42,770 nt of DNA from Dehalococcoidia bacterium (GTDB lineage Bacteria; Chloroflexota; Dehalococcoidia; Lucifugimonadales; UBA3495). The DNA lies in contig JAKUNL010000011.1 in assembly GCA_022451925.1 (NCBI GenBank), positions 1 through 42,770 of the forward strand. The letters run 5' to 3'. A program made the translations under genes and the position numbers. Below are positions 31,166 to 39,980 of this stretch, one piece after another (the first letter of the stretch is position 1; the number at the start of each line of letters is the position of its first letter). A model generated the notes under the pieces. The model saw nothing but the letters and a program-made list of their open reading frames with translations, ran no database searches and had not been told where the DNA came from.

Positions 31166-32491
31166 CTAATTGGTCCTGCCGGTGATCCCCTGCAGTAGAT
31201 AGCCGGTACCTTGCAGTTCGGCATCGGTTGGAACTACACCGTCGGCGATCTGAATATTACCGTCTTGGTCGGTGATGGGGCCGGTAAATGGCTGAAATGA
31301 ACCAGACCGCAACTGTTCTACCGTTTCCAAAGCGCGCTGTTTTACGCCATCAGGTATGAAGCTCCCGAATGGAGATAGTTGAACCCATCCGGCGTCCAAA
31401 CCCTGGAACATGACTGAGCTTTTGTAGGTCCCTTGTCTGATTGATGCGACGATTTCAGCGTAGACTGGCCCCCAGTTCCAGGCGGCACCGGTTAACCAGG
31501 CGTTCGGGGCAGCTGGACTGGCGTCTTGGTGGAAACCTGATACGTAGATCCCTGCTCTTTCTGCGGCTTCGACGATGGTCTTGGTGCAGTCTTGGTGCTG
31601 GGTGAGCACGTCCACCCCTGCGTCAATCATGGCTTGTACGGCTGTGGCTTGTTTCGCCGGGTCGCACCAGCTGCTGGTCAGCACGAAGGTTGTTTCAATA
31701 TCAGGGTTAACTGACTGTGCTCCTAGGTGGAAGGCGTTCACATTTAGCAATGTTTGTGGGATGGGGAAAGCTGCGATGAATCCTAATTTCCCTGTCTCAG
31801 AAGTTTCTCCGGCAACTTGGCCAGCTGCGTATTCCAATTGCCAAATATTACCGAAAAATGACGAGTAGTTCTCGTAGCTTTCAACGTCACCCATGTGTAG
31901 GAACATGACGTCTGGGTGTTTCTCAATGATTTCTTTTGTGGGGCCAGAGTATCCGTAGCTGGTAGCGAAAATAATCTTGGCACCATCACGGATCATTTGC
32001 TCTTCTACTGCCTGTACGTCTGCGGTCTCTGGGATATTTTCGGATCGTAAAACTTCAATGTCGGAGAATGCTTTTTCCAGGTATTGGCTGCCTTCAGCGG
32101 CGGCCTGGTTGTAGCCGAGGTCTTTTTGCGAGCCGACGAATATGAATCCAACCTTCAGTTTTTCACCGGCGTCCAAGGGCTTGGCCGCTGCGGCGAATTC
32201 AGAGGTTGAACGAAAGTTGCTGTTGGCAATTGCGTCCTCAAATCCTTGGAGGAATATCTCTGTGGATCCTCCCTTGAGCTCTGCCTCAGTAGGGCTGGTA
32301 GCAGTGACTGTTGTTGGCCTAGAGTCGCTAGAACTGGAGATATCAGGCGCTATTGTTGCCTCTGCTGGGACGATAGTGGATTCCTGGCTGCTACAAGCTG
32401 CCAAGACCATGATTGCCAGCAGTAAGAATGCACCAATCCATATCCTATGGGACTGCTTAAAGACAGGTATTTGCTGAATCCGGTTATACAA
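31166..32491 (-). CDS. BMP family ABC transporter substrate-binding lipoprotein
   Basis: 441 residues from a TTG at 32491 with AGGAGG eight bases upstream. The N-terminus has a membrane-spanning signal with lipobox L-A-A-C, then a Ser/Thr/Ala-rich tether. The Bmp (PF02608-type) domain is clear: 'KLKVGFIFVGSQKDLGYNQAAAEGSQYLEKAF', 'IIFATSYGYSGPTKEIIEKHPDVMFLHMGD', 'GKLGFIAAFPIPQTLLNVNAFHLGAQSVNPDIE', 'VDVLTQHQDCTKTIVEAAERAGIYVSGFHQD'. Family members bind nucleosides, purines or related N-heterocycles (Med/BmpA, RnsB). It feeds the permeases and double ATPase encoded upstream. The following cistron is the biuret-hydrolase-like gene. Confidence 0.93.
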   Translation of the reverse strand: MYNRIQQIPVFKQSHRIWIGAFLLLAIMVLAACSSQESTIVPAEATIAPDISSSSDSRPTTVTATSPTEAELKGGSTEIFLQGFEDAIANSNFRSTSEFAAAAKPLDAGEKLKVGFIFVGSQKDLGYNQAAAEGSQYLEKAFSDIEVLRSENIPETADVQAVEEQMIRDGAKIIFATSYGYSGPTKEIIEKHPDVMFLHMGDVESYENYSSFFGNIWQLEYAAGQVAGETSETGKLGFIAAFPIPQTLLNVNAFHLGAQSVNPDIETTFVLTSSWCDPAKQATAVQAMIDAGVDVLTQHQDCTKTIVEAAERAGIYVSGFHQDASPAAPNAWLTGAAWNWGPVYAEIVASIRQGTYKSSVMFQGLDAGWVQLSPFGSFIPDGVKQRALETVEQLRSGSFQPFTGPITDQDGNIQIADGVVPTDAELQGTGYLLQGITGRTN

Positions 32492-32641
32492 ACTTTTTCC
32501 TCCTAAACTTTGGGACTATTTTGTGAACTCCTGGGGGGCAGCGATGTTCAAAAGTTGCAATTTGTGCCTATGATTTATGGGTAATTTGCTTACTATGTTG
32601 CTACCAGATTGGACCGGTATTGTATGTAAATATCCCTATGG

Positions 32642-33565
32642 TCAAGTTGTAGCCCTCAGGACCCCTTTTAGTCCTTCTGGCATGGCCCGGGCTGCAGCCC
32701 GGCTCCAAAGGGACATGACGAATATGATGATTAGATACGGGAGCATGTCGAGAATGAACGGTGATACTGGTGCGCCGATCGTTTGCAGTTGTAGTTGTAA
32801 TCCAATTGCTCCTCCGAATAAGAACGCTCCAACCATGGCTCTAAGTGGTGACCACATGGCGAATATAACCAGTCCAACGGCGACGAAACCTCGTCCGACA
32901 GTCATGCCCTCTGACCAGGTATGTGTGAATCCCAGGGAGAGCTGAGCTCCTCCTAACCCGGCAAGTGCTCCGCCCATTGCGATGGCGACAATCTGAATCA
33001 TATACGGGTTTCTTCCGGCCGCGTAGGCTACGCTGATGCTTTCTCCAACTGCTTTGAGGCTTAGACCAGTCCTTGTGTAGTGCAGTCCTAAGAAGAGTAC
33101 CGGCCCGAGGATGTAGGCAATATACGCGAGGACGTCTTGTTCAAAGAGGGCGATTCCCAACTTTGGTATTTCAGATAATATCGGTACCGTTATCGGGTTC
33201 AATCCGTTAATGGTGCTGTCGACATAGGTGCGACCTGCGTAGGCCGTGATGCCAGCTCCAAAGAGTGTCAGCGCGAACCCTGTGGCTAGCTGGTTGGTAT
33301 TCCGGTATATGACCAGGTAGGCTAGGACCAAGCTTAGTAGACTACCTCCAACCATTCCCGACAAAACGCCAAGGGTTACAGACCCCGTTTCCACCGTGGC
33401 TATGAAACCGAAGCAGGCTCCCATGAGCATTGAACCTTCGATTCCCAGATTGATTCTGCCGGCTCTTTCGGTGATAAGTTCCCCGTAGGTTGCGTACAAC
33501 ACGGAAATACCAGGGCCGACCGCCCCGGTGAGAGTGCCACCAAGTACTAGCCAAATGTCATTCAT
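32642..33565 (-). CDS. Nucleoside-type (BMP) ABC transporter permease 2
   Basis: I chose the ATG at 33565 (307 residues, 'MNDIWLVLGGTLTGAVG') because it overlaps the previous gene's TGA as ATGA; the frame continues to 33706 but only through the neighbour's coding region. Family features: 'YATYGELITERAGRINLGIEGSMLMGA', 'TNQLATGFALTLFGAGITAYAG', 'ALAGLGGAQLSLGF' and about eight to ten hydrophobic helices, as in BPD_transp_2 permeases of the YufQ/NupC type. It forms the membrane channel with permease 1. A 150-base gap to the receptor gene follows. Confidence 0.92.
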   Translation of the reverse strand: MNDIWLVLGGTLTGAVGPGISVLYATYGELITERAGRINLGIEGSMLMGACFGFIATVETGSVTLGVLSGMVGGSLLSLVLAYLVIYRNTNQLATGFALTLFGAGITAYAGRTYVDSTINGLNPITVPILSEIPKLGIALFEQDVLAYIAYILGPVLFLGLHYTRTGLSLKAVGESISVAYAAGRNPYMIQIVAIAMGGALAGLGGAQLSLGFTHTWSEGMTVGRGFVAVGLVIFAMWSPLRAMVGAFLFGGAIGLQLQLQTIGAPVSPFILDMLPYLIIIFVMSLWSRAAARAMPEGLKGVLRATT

Positions 33566-34620
33566 TCTGTCTTTCGTTCCAATTTGCGGAACCCAAGAAC
33601 GGAGAACAACACAAGGCCGATTAATATCAACATCGCCGCGGACGGTAGGTTGCCGCTGAATTGGAGCACGTCGCCACCAACCACGATTATGGCTATCAGG
33701 AAACACGTGCCTATGATGGCGATTGGGTTGTGGTTAGCCATCCAACTTGCTAGGAATCCCATGAAACCCAGGTTGTTTGAGATTCCGGGTCGTAGGTGGT
33801 GCTGGATGCCGGAAACTTCGCTCATGCCGGCGAGCCCGGCTAATCCTCCGCCGATCAACATGGCTATTATTATGTACCGTAGCACGGGTATGCCACGGCG
33901 ACGGGCGGCGTCGGGGTTACCGCCGACGGCACGCATGTTTGCTCCCCAACGGGTGCGACTCAAGAACATATAAGTGGCGATTATCCCGACGACTGGCAGG
34001 ACCAATCCCATGTGTAGCCGTGTATCGAAGATTGTCGGTAAGACCGCTTGGACTTCAAAGTTGGAGGTATAGGGGTATCCGAACCCTGCAGGATTCTTCC
34101 AGGCTCCAAAGACGAATACGTTAACGAACAAGATTGCCACATAGTTCGACAGAAGGGTGGTAATGACCTCGTTTACGTTTCTAAAATGTCGCAGCGCTAT
34201 TGCCAATCCGGCCCATATAGCGCCGCCTATAAACCCGGCGATGGCCATGGCTGGCAACATTAACCATATTGTCGGGATGTCAGAATAGATTGCTACACCG
34301 GTGGAGGCCCAAGCCCCTATATATAGTTGTCCTTCGCCTCCAACGTTTATCAGACCAACCCTAGCCGGAATCGAAGCGGCCAGAGCAGCGAGTACGAAGG
34401 GAATCATCCTGACTCCAACTTCACTTAAGCCAACCTTACTTCCTAGGGTCCCATTGAACATCTTGGTGTAGATTTCCACTGGGTCTCTACCGATTATTGC
34501 TATGAATATCCCAAAGACGGCAAAAGCGAAGAAGACGGCCAGGATAGATCGGGCTATCGGGCGCTCGTACACTTTGAAAGTAAAGTCCTGGACCAGTTGT
34601 AAAGAGGCTGAAGATTGCAT
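33562..34620 (-). CDS. Nucleoside-type (BMP) ABC transporter permease 1
   Basis: 352 residues, BPD_transp_2 family (YufP/NupB type). Seen: 'VGVRMIPFVLAALAASIPARVGLINVGGEGQLYIGAWASTGVAI', 'RNVNEVITTLLSNYVAILFVN', 'RAVGGNPDAARRRGIPVLRYIIIAMLIGGGLAGLAGMSEVSG', and ~9 hydrophobic segments. Its start is 3 bases after the ATPase stop and its stop overlaps permease 2. Transports with the double ATPase. Confidence 0.92.
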   Translation of the reverse strand: MQSSASLQLVQDFTFKVYERPIARSILAVFFAFAVFGIFIAIIGRDPVEIYTKMFNGTLGSKVGLSEVGVRMIPFVLAALAASIPARVGLINVGGEGQLYIGAWASTGVAIYSDIPTIWLMLPAMAIAGFIGGAIWAGLAIALRHFRNVNEVITTLLSNYVAILFVNVFVFGAWKNPAGFGYPYTSNFEVQAVLPTIFDTRLHMGLVLPVVGIIATYMFLSRTRWGANMRAVGGNPDAARRRGIPVLRYIIIAMLIGGGLAGLAGMSEVSGIQHHLRPGISNNLGFMGFLASWMANHNPIAIIGTCFLIAIIVVGGDVLQFSGNLPSAAMLILIGLVLFSVLGFRKLERKTE

Positions 34621-34623
34621 GGG

Positions 34624-36315
34624 TTACTTGTTAGTTCCTGTCATAAGCATGCCGATCTCTTGTATTGATGCTGCTTCTGTGGGGAACTCACCAACGATGT
34701 TACCTTGGAACATCACCATAATGTTGTTACTTAGTGAGAGCAGCTCTTCAAGGTCTTCGGAGATCAGTATGATCGCTCCTCCCCTGTCTCGGTATTCCAG
34801 GATGAGTTTGCGGGTGGCCTCCGCAGTGATTACGTCCAATCCTCTGGTGGGATAATAGGCCATGAGTACTTTGGGAGTGGTTCTCGCATGGCGGGTCAGT
34901 TCAATCTCACGTGCTAAAATCACCCGCTGCACGTTCCCTCCGGATAGTTGGTTCACCGGCATGTAGTGGGGAGCCAATTGGAGTGGGAAAGTCTTAAGTG
35001 CGTTTGTAATTCTCTCCCGTATGCCGCCGAGGTCCAACCAGACCCCTCCATTGTTATAGTTGTCCAGCTCTCCAAGTACTAAGTTTTCGTCCACTCGCAT
35101 ATCTGGGACCATAGCCATGGATATCGGGTCTTCAGAAATGTAGCTAACTCCGGACTCAAGGATGCTTGAAACGGACCAACCTTTAATATCTTCACCCTCA
35201 ATCAAAATCGTTCCACTCTTGCGCTTGACCATACCAAGAAGCGTTTCGCCGAGTTCTTGCTGGCCGTTACCAGAGATTGCGGCCACTCCTAACATCTCAC
35301 CGGGCATCACCTTGAATGTGACGCCGTGTAGCCCTCTGGGGTCATCCTCGATCGTAGTCCACACATCTTTGAATTCGATAGCTGCACGAACTCCTGACCC
35401 GATAGCTTCCCTCTGGTAAGAGATCTTCTTGGAGTCGTATTCAATGTCACTTTGTATGCGTGCTCTTGGAGAGACAGCCTCGAGCTCAATGCCCATCATC
35501 ATGGATACCAAGTCGTCTCCTGTGATTCCTCTCTGAGCTCCAGTGGAGACCACTGATCCGTGTCTCAGGACAGTGATGCGGTCAGACGATGTTAGAACCT
35601 CTGGAATTTTGTGAGTAATGAACAATATGGCATAGCCGTCGCGCCTCAGTTCGTTGAATACTTCGAACAAACCATCCACTTCATGAGGGGCAAGTACGCT
35701 AGTGGGCTCGTCTAGGATCAGCACTTTGGCCTTGGCCATGATGAGCTTTATCAGCTCTACTTTTTGCCGCTCGCCCATTGTGATGTCTCTGACTCTAGCG
35801 GACGGGCTCACTTGGAGGTTGTATCTTTCTGATATTGCCTGAATTTGTTGTGTGATAACACTACGACTTAAGACCATGCCTTGATCAGGGAGGAAGAGGG
35901 CCACATTTTCGGCAACTGTCAGAGCGGGAATCAGAGCAAAATTTTGGAAGACCATCCCGATACCCAAATCGCGACTGTCGCGAGGGGATTGGATCTGAAC
36001 ATCTCTGCCTCTGAACTGAATGGTACCTTCTTCGGGCTGGTTGACACCGTAAATGACCTTCATCAACGTGCTTTTTCCAGCTCCATTCTCACCCAATACT
36101 GCGTGGACTTCCCCACCGTAGATGTCGAGGTTTATGTCGTTGTTGGCAATTAAATCGCCGAACCGTTTGGTGATACCGCGTAGTGCAATCAATGGAGGGG
36201 TGTTCGAAACATCCTGGTCGCTCACTGGTTTGGCGAATGAGGACTCGGTGCCGTTGATTGGACTCTCTGGGTTTAAGTTTCTTGATTTAGTAAACCAAGG
36301 CATGGTGATAGGCAA
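34624..36315 (-). CDS. Nucleoside-type (BMP) ABC transporter double ATPase
   Basis: 563 residues with two fused ATPase domains, as in NupA/YufO and the sugar-type RbsA group. First domain: Walker A GENGAGKS (75-82), 'GIGMVFQNFALIPALTVAENVAL', a degenerate signature 'ITMGERQKVEL', Walker B 'VLILDEPTSVL'. Second domain: the Walker A is degenerate ('AAISGNGQQEL') but the signature 'LSGGNVQRVILARE' is good. Such asymmetry is normal for the group. Start is a TTG at 36315 with AGGAG 9 bases upstream; the ATG at 36303 is possible but badly spaced. It is the first gene of the operon. Confidence 0.93.
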   Translation of the reverse strand: MPITMPWFTKSRNLNPESPINGTESSFAKPVSDQDVSNTPPLIALRGITKRFGDLIANNDINLDIYGGEVHAVLGENGAGKSTLMKVIYGVNQPEEGTIQFRGRDVQIQSPRDSRDLGIGMVFQNFALIPALTVAENVALFLPDQGMVLSRSVITQQIQAISERYNLQVSPSARVRDITMGERQKVELIKLIMAKAKVLILDEPTSVLAPHEVDGLFEVFNELRRDGYAILFITHKIPEVLTSSDRITVLRHGSVVSTGAQRGITGDDLVSMMMGIELEAVSPRARIQSDIEYDSKKISYQREAIGSGVRAAIEFKDVWTTIEDDPRGLHGVTFKVMPGEMLGVAAISGNGQQELGETLLGMVKRKSGTILIEGEDIKGWSVSSILESGVSYISEDPISMAMVPDMRVDENLVLGELDNYNNGGVWLDLGGIRERITNALKTFPLQLAPHYMPVNQLSGGNVQRVILAREIELTRHARTTPKVLMAYYPTRGLDVITAEATRKLILEYRDRGGAIILISEDLEELLSLSNNIMVMFQGNIVGEFPTEAASIQEIGMLMTGTNK

Positions 36316-36654
36316 AGAAAATTACTCCTGGGCATCCGAAAAACGGAGGTGCAGACTGCGTAATGTCTTGCCGCCGCTGGTATTACGAAAGCCTATTATC
36401 TTCGAAGGGTGTTTCGCTGATATGTCGTAGATGTAAAATTTTTGTTACGTGTTTTTATTGTTGAGTTGCTTGCGACTCAATCCCTGTGGTTCAATTCGGA
36501 CGATGCCACTAAAAATTTATCGTCGATATTACTTGATAGTGACAAGACAATTTCTGAATCCATTAAAACCAAATTAATAGCTCTTGATAGGAACGCTATC
36601 CTTACTCATGGCGCTATTTCAAATGCGTTTCAGCCAAGTTAAAAAGGATTCCTT
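36316..36654. other. Divergent promoter region of the FdrA operon and hydrolase gene
   Basis: 339 bases between two divergent transcripts. It holds a palindrome at 36461-36480 and the weak RBS AAGGA ahead of 36655. The frame at 36442-36642 (plus) has no RBS or family resemblance and I do not call it. Confidence 0.55.
36461..36480. promoter_or_regulatory. Imperfect 20-bp palindrome, candidate operator
   Basis: TTGAGT and ACTCAA flank an 8-base centre TGCTTGCG in which four more positions are symmetric (16 of 20 in all). It is ~145 bases ahead of the ATPase start and ~175 ahead of the hydrolase start, suited for a dimeric repressor such as LacI or GntR. Confidence 0.4.
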
Positions 36655-38637
36655 ATGCCAGTTAACAAGATTGAAATCAAGTCTACAAGTTTATTTGCAG
36701 GGGGGCAGTCTTTTGGCGACGTAGGACCCTATGAGCAATTAGACGGTGTGCTCCATTTTACTGTCGATCCAAAGAACTCCGCCAACCAAATAATCGCTGA
36801 TATTGAACTGGCTCCTAGAAATGCGGACGGGTTTGTAGAGTTTTCCTCCGATTTTCGGATTCTAAGGCCTGTCGATTCTAAACTCGGTAATCGCCGTATT
36901 CTTATGGATGTCCCCAACCGAGGTAAGCAATTGGCCATCCGCAACATCAACAGCGGGCCAGATCAGCCTCCTGACGCTCCATTAGACCACGGGAATGGAT
37001 TCCTGATGCGCCAAGGATACACGGTGGTTTGGTGCGCTTGGCAACATGATGTTCCTGACGTACCAGGCATGATGCGTATTAACGTACCAGACGCGGTCAT
37101 CGACGGTGGGCCTGTATCGGGAAAGATTGTAGTTACTTTCCAGTTAAACTCGCCATCCCAAGTAGAATTTCTTTCCAGTCGAAATCACCGGGCCTACAAG
37201 GCTAGTGACATCAACGACATGACTGCTGTGCTGACGGTTCAAGAACATGAAGATGGTCCGGAACGGATAATCCCAAGAGATCAGTGGGCATTTGCCCGCT
37301 TGGAGAACGGGATAGCTGTGCCTGACGATAGTCACGTGTATCTGCCTGCAGGATTTGAGGCCGGAAAAGTTTATCAGGTTATTTATACCACCACTGGAGC
37401 GCCTGTGGTCGGACTGGGAAAGCTGGCTACACGGGACGCAGCTACATTCCTACGCTATGGTAGTGCAGGAGAAGGAAACCCGCTAGCCGGATTGATAGAC
37501 CAGGCATATAGCTTTGGTGTTTCGCAGAGTGGTCGTTTTTTGCGATTGTTCTTGTATTTAGGTCTTAACTACGACGAAGACGGTCGTGTGGCCTTCGATG
37601 GTTTTATGCCTCACGTAGCTGGTGGCAAGATGGGTGAATTCAATAACAGGTTCGGCCAACCTTCTAGTCAGGCGACCAGGAGCAACAACAGTCTGTTCCC
37701 GTTCAGTGACAATCCCCAGACTGACCCTGAAACAGGGTTGACCGATGGCCTACTGACCCGCCTCAATACCAAAGGTGAACTACCCAAGGTGATATATACA
37801 CATACGCCATCAGAATACTGGGCTGGCCATGCATCCCTGATGCATAGTGACCTTTTAACTGGTGGTAAAGACCTGGAACTTCCAGATACCGTTCGGATCT
37901 ATGTGGTTGCCGGGTCTCAGCACGCCTTGCCGACATTCCCTCCTGCGAATAATGACGGCGAAAACTATCACGGAGATCACTTTTATAGCATTATTGATTA
38001 TCGGGGACTCCTACGCGCCGCTTTGACCAACCTGGACCACTGGGTTACTACTGGCGAATCACCCCCACCAAGTCAATATCCTAGGATAGTCGACGGAACA
38101 TCCGTCCTTACGGACGGGGTCGCCAAGGCGTTTGGGAATATACCGGGAGCAAAACTTCCCAATCCATCCCGAAGGTTTACCCGTCTGGATTTTGGTCCCG
38201 ATCCGCGAGTTCCAACGATCATTCCGGCGGCAGTCGGCAAAGTATTCCCTCATAGAGTGTCGGCTGTTGATGATGACGCGAATGAATTAGCCGGTATTCG
38301 AATGCCCTTTGTTTCCGTTCCCTTAGCTACTTATGCCGGGTGGAATCTCCGTCATGCGGATATTGGCGGCGCGGGCCAAGTTATGGGCACCGGCGGAGCC
38401 TCCGGTGGCACGTTACGCGGTTCCACTATTCCGTTTGCGGCTACTAGAACAGAACGGGAAGTTTCTGGGGACCAAAGACTTTCGATAGAAGAAAGGTACG
38501 ATTCAAGAGACCATTATCTTGGTCTGGTGAAAAATGCCGTAAGAAAGCTGATAGGCCAACGGTATTTGCTTGAAGAGGACTTGGAGCCGGTGGTGGCTAT
38601 GGCTGCTGAGCACTATGACCTTTTTACCAACTCATAA
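36655..38637 (+). CDS. Abhydrolase_10-type alpha/beta hydrolase domain protein
   Basis: A 660-residue protein of the large family named 'alpha/beta hydrolase domain' (PF20091-type). Seen: 'GGQSFGDVGPYEQLDGVLHFTVDP' near the start, 'GNRRILMDVPNRGKQLAIRNINSG', 'GNGFLMRQGYTVVWCAWQHDVP', the nucleophile elbow G-V-S-Q-S-G-R (near residues 285-291), and 'DGFMPHVAGGKMGEFNNRFGQPS'. Such proteins are about 600-700 residues and their substrates are unknown, though many hydrolase chemistries are possible. Export signal absent. It stands alone as a plus-strand transcript, divergent from the BMP/FdrA operon, so it may or may not be functionally linked. Confidence 0.85.
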   Translation: MPVNKIEIKSTSLFAGGQSFGDVGPYEQLDGVLHFTVDPKNSANQIIADIELAPRNADGFVEFSSDFRILRPVDSKLGNRRILMDVPNRGKQLAIRNINSGPDQPPDAPLDHGNGFLMRQGYTVVWCAWQHDVPDVPGMMRINVPDAVIDGGPVSGKIVVTFQLNSPSQVEFLSSRNHRAYKASDINDMTAVLTVQEHEDGPERIIPRDQWAFARLENGIAVPDDSHVYLPAGFEAGKVYQVIYTTTGAPVVGLGKLATRDAATFLRYGSAGEGNPLAGLIDQAYSFGVSQSGRFLRLFLYLGLNYDEDGRVAFDGFMPHVAGGKMGEFNNRFGQPSSQATRSNNSLFPFSDNPQTDPETGLTDGLLTRLNTKGELPKVIYTHTPSEYWAGHASLMHSDLLTGGKDLELPDTVRIYVVAGSQHALPTFPPANNDGENYHGDHFYSIIDYRGLLRAALTNLDHWVTTGESPPPSQYPRIVDGTSVLTDGVAKAFGNIPGAKLPNPSRRFTRLDFGPDPRVPTIIPAAVGKVFPHRVSAVDDDANELAGIRMPFVSVPLATYAGWNLRHADIGGAGQVMGTGGASGGTLRGSTIPFAATRTEREVSGDQRLSIEERYDSRDHYLGLVKNAVRKLIGQRYLLEEDLEPVVAMAAEHYDLFTNS

Positions 38638-38920
38638 ATATCATTCCACTTGTGGCTTAGAATGCTGGCCCTGTTATCTGACTTTATTCCCTGTCACGAA
38701 TAGCGGTGGGTTCGTTCGCAATTTATTGTCGATGCGTTTGCGCCATTTGGTCGGAATTTGGAAATTCATTTGGTCCTTGAAACCGTAGAACCAGATGGGC
38801 ATTCAGTGGCAGTGAATTGGACCTGCCCTACGAGACTACGAATAGCAAGTATTTTTTGAGGTTTATCAATCTTGGTGAAATAGTCGGGGCTGTTCCATGA
38901 TTATGGGAGTGTGGCCAAAC

Positions 38921-39919
38921 TCAGAGGTTCAGGGAGTGTTCCTCGTAATCTTTAAGCTTGTTGTAAATCTGAAGCCGATGACGGGCTGATTCCAACACAA
39001 TAATCCTAAAATTGGCATCTACGTTGACCGCGACCGGCCTACGAAACCTCCATTCCGGCTCCATATTTGCCCTGCGTCGTGCTTTGATTATTTCTGGGTT
39101 GGCGTCGATATATGTTTGCGTCCAGGGAGATGGTTCTTGGGCATCTCCGACCAGTGTTGTGATGAAACGGCCACTGGCGTCGTAGATCTGCACGCGGTGG
39201 TTCCCCCAGTCTGTGACGTAGACATCACCTTCCGAATCAACTGCTACGCCAGACGGCCCTTTCAGGGAACCCACTCCGTCTGAAGTACCTTCGAATATCA
39301 CCAGTAATTTCCCATCTGGTGAGAATTTTTGCACTCGGTTATTTCCCCAGTCCGCGACATATATGTCCTGGTTATTGTCGATGCAGAGACCCCACGGCAT
39401 TTCCAGCTCACCGTCGCCACTGCCTTGAGTACCGAATTTTGAAATGAAAGGGCCTTGCTGCCTGAAGCACTGCACCCGGTGGTTCAGGCTGTCCACTACC
39501 CAAAGATTGTTGTTGGAGTCGAAAGCGATGCCCGATGGTCCGCTCAGCAGGCCGTCATCATCGCCATATCGTCCCCAGTGATAACGGAACGCACCTTCTG
39601 CATCAAATACTGATATACGGTTTGTATACTCGTCGGACACGTAGACGCGGCCGTCCTGATCCACGTCTATCGATCTTGGCCAGATGAAGCGACCTTCCTC
39701 ACCGCCGAAGGAACCGAACTGACCTTGGAACTCTGAGTCGAGGTTGATTTTGCTGACCCTTTGACCTAACTGTTCTACTCCCCGGCTTAATACATAAACG
39801 CGGCCGTCTTTGCCTAGTACAAAATCCTGAGGGGTCCAAAATCCTTGGCCTGATTGACTATACATGCCGATGCAATGGCTGTAGTCAAATACCCTACCAG
39901 CGGCGACTGTTGTCAGCAT
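38921..39919 (-). CDS. NHL-repeat six-bladed beta-propeller protein
   Basis: 332 residues made almost wholly of NHL-type repeats. Recurrent units such as 'PRSIDVDQDGRVYVSDEYTNRISVFDAEG', 'PSGIAFDSNNNLWVVDSLNHRVQCF', 'PWGLCIDNNQDIYVADWGNNRVQKFSPDG' and 'PSGVAVDSEGDVYVTDWGNHRVQIYDASG' give about six blades. This is a binding or scaffold fold; some relatives (PAL lyase, peptidyl-hydroxyglycine lyase) are metal enzymes. No signal peptide. Last gene of a three-gene minus-strand group with DUF1800 and DUF1501. Function unknown. Confidence 0.85.
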   Translation of the reverse strand: MLTTVAAGRVFDYSHCIGMYSQSGQGFWTPQDFVLGKDGRVYVLSRGVEQLGQRVSKINLDSEFQGQFGSFGGEEGRFIWPRSIDVDQDGRVYVSDEYTNRISVFDAEGAFRYHWGRYGDDDGLLSGPSGIAFDSNNNLWVVDSLNHRVQCFRQQGPFISKFGTQGSGDGELEMPWGLCIDNNQDIYVADWGNNRVQKFSPDGKLLVIFEGTSDGVGSLKGPSGVAVDSEGDVYVTDWGNHRVQIYDASGRFITTLVGDAQEPSPWTQTYIDANPEIIKARRRANMEPEWRFRRPVAVNVDANFRIIVLESARHRLQIYNKLKDYEEHSLNL

Positions 39920-39980
39920 TGCGGTTCTCCAAAAATTGAGCCAAACCTTTGATTGCTTCTAAGTTTGATCTGTCTGAGGT

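Noticed and set aside
32492-32645. Internal minus-strand promoter ahead of the BMP receptor gene (TTGACC and TACAAT)
   Set aside because: The spacer is only 15 bases; not strong enough to list, though the 150-base gap makes an internal promoter possible.
36442-36642. 66-codon plus-strand frame in the divergent promoter region
   Set aside because: It lacks an RBS, contains the palindrome, and has AT-driven composition rather than coding character.
38638-38920. GAATTTGGAAATTC-type symmetry as a terminator between the hydrolase and NHL genes
   Set aside because: The arms leave a two-base loop and cannot form a hairpin; nothing else in this 283-base gap stands out.
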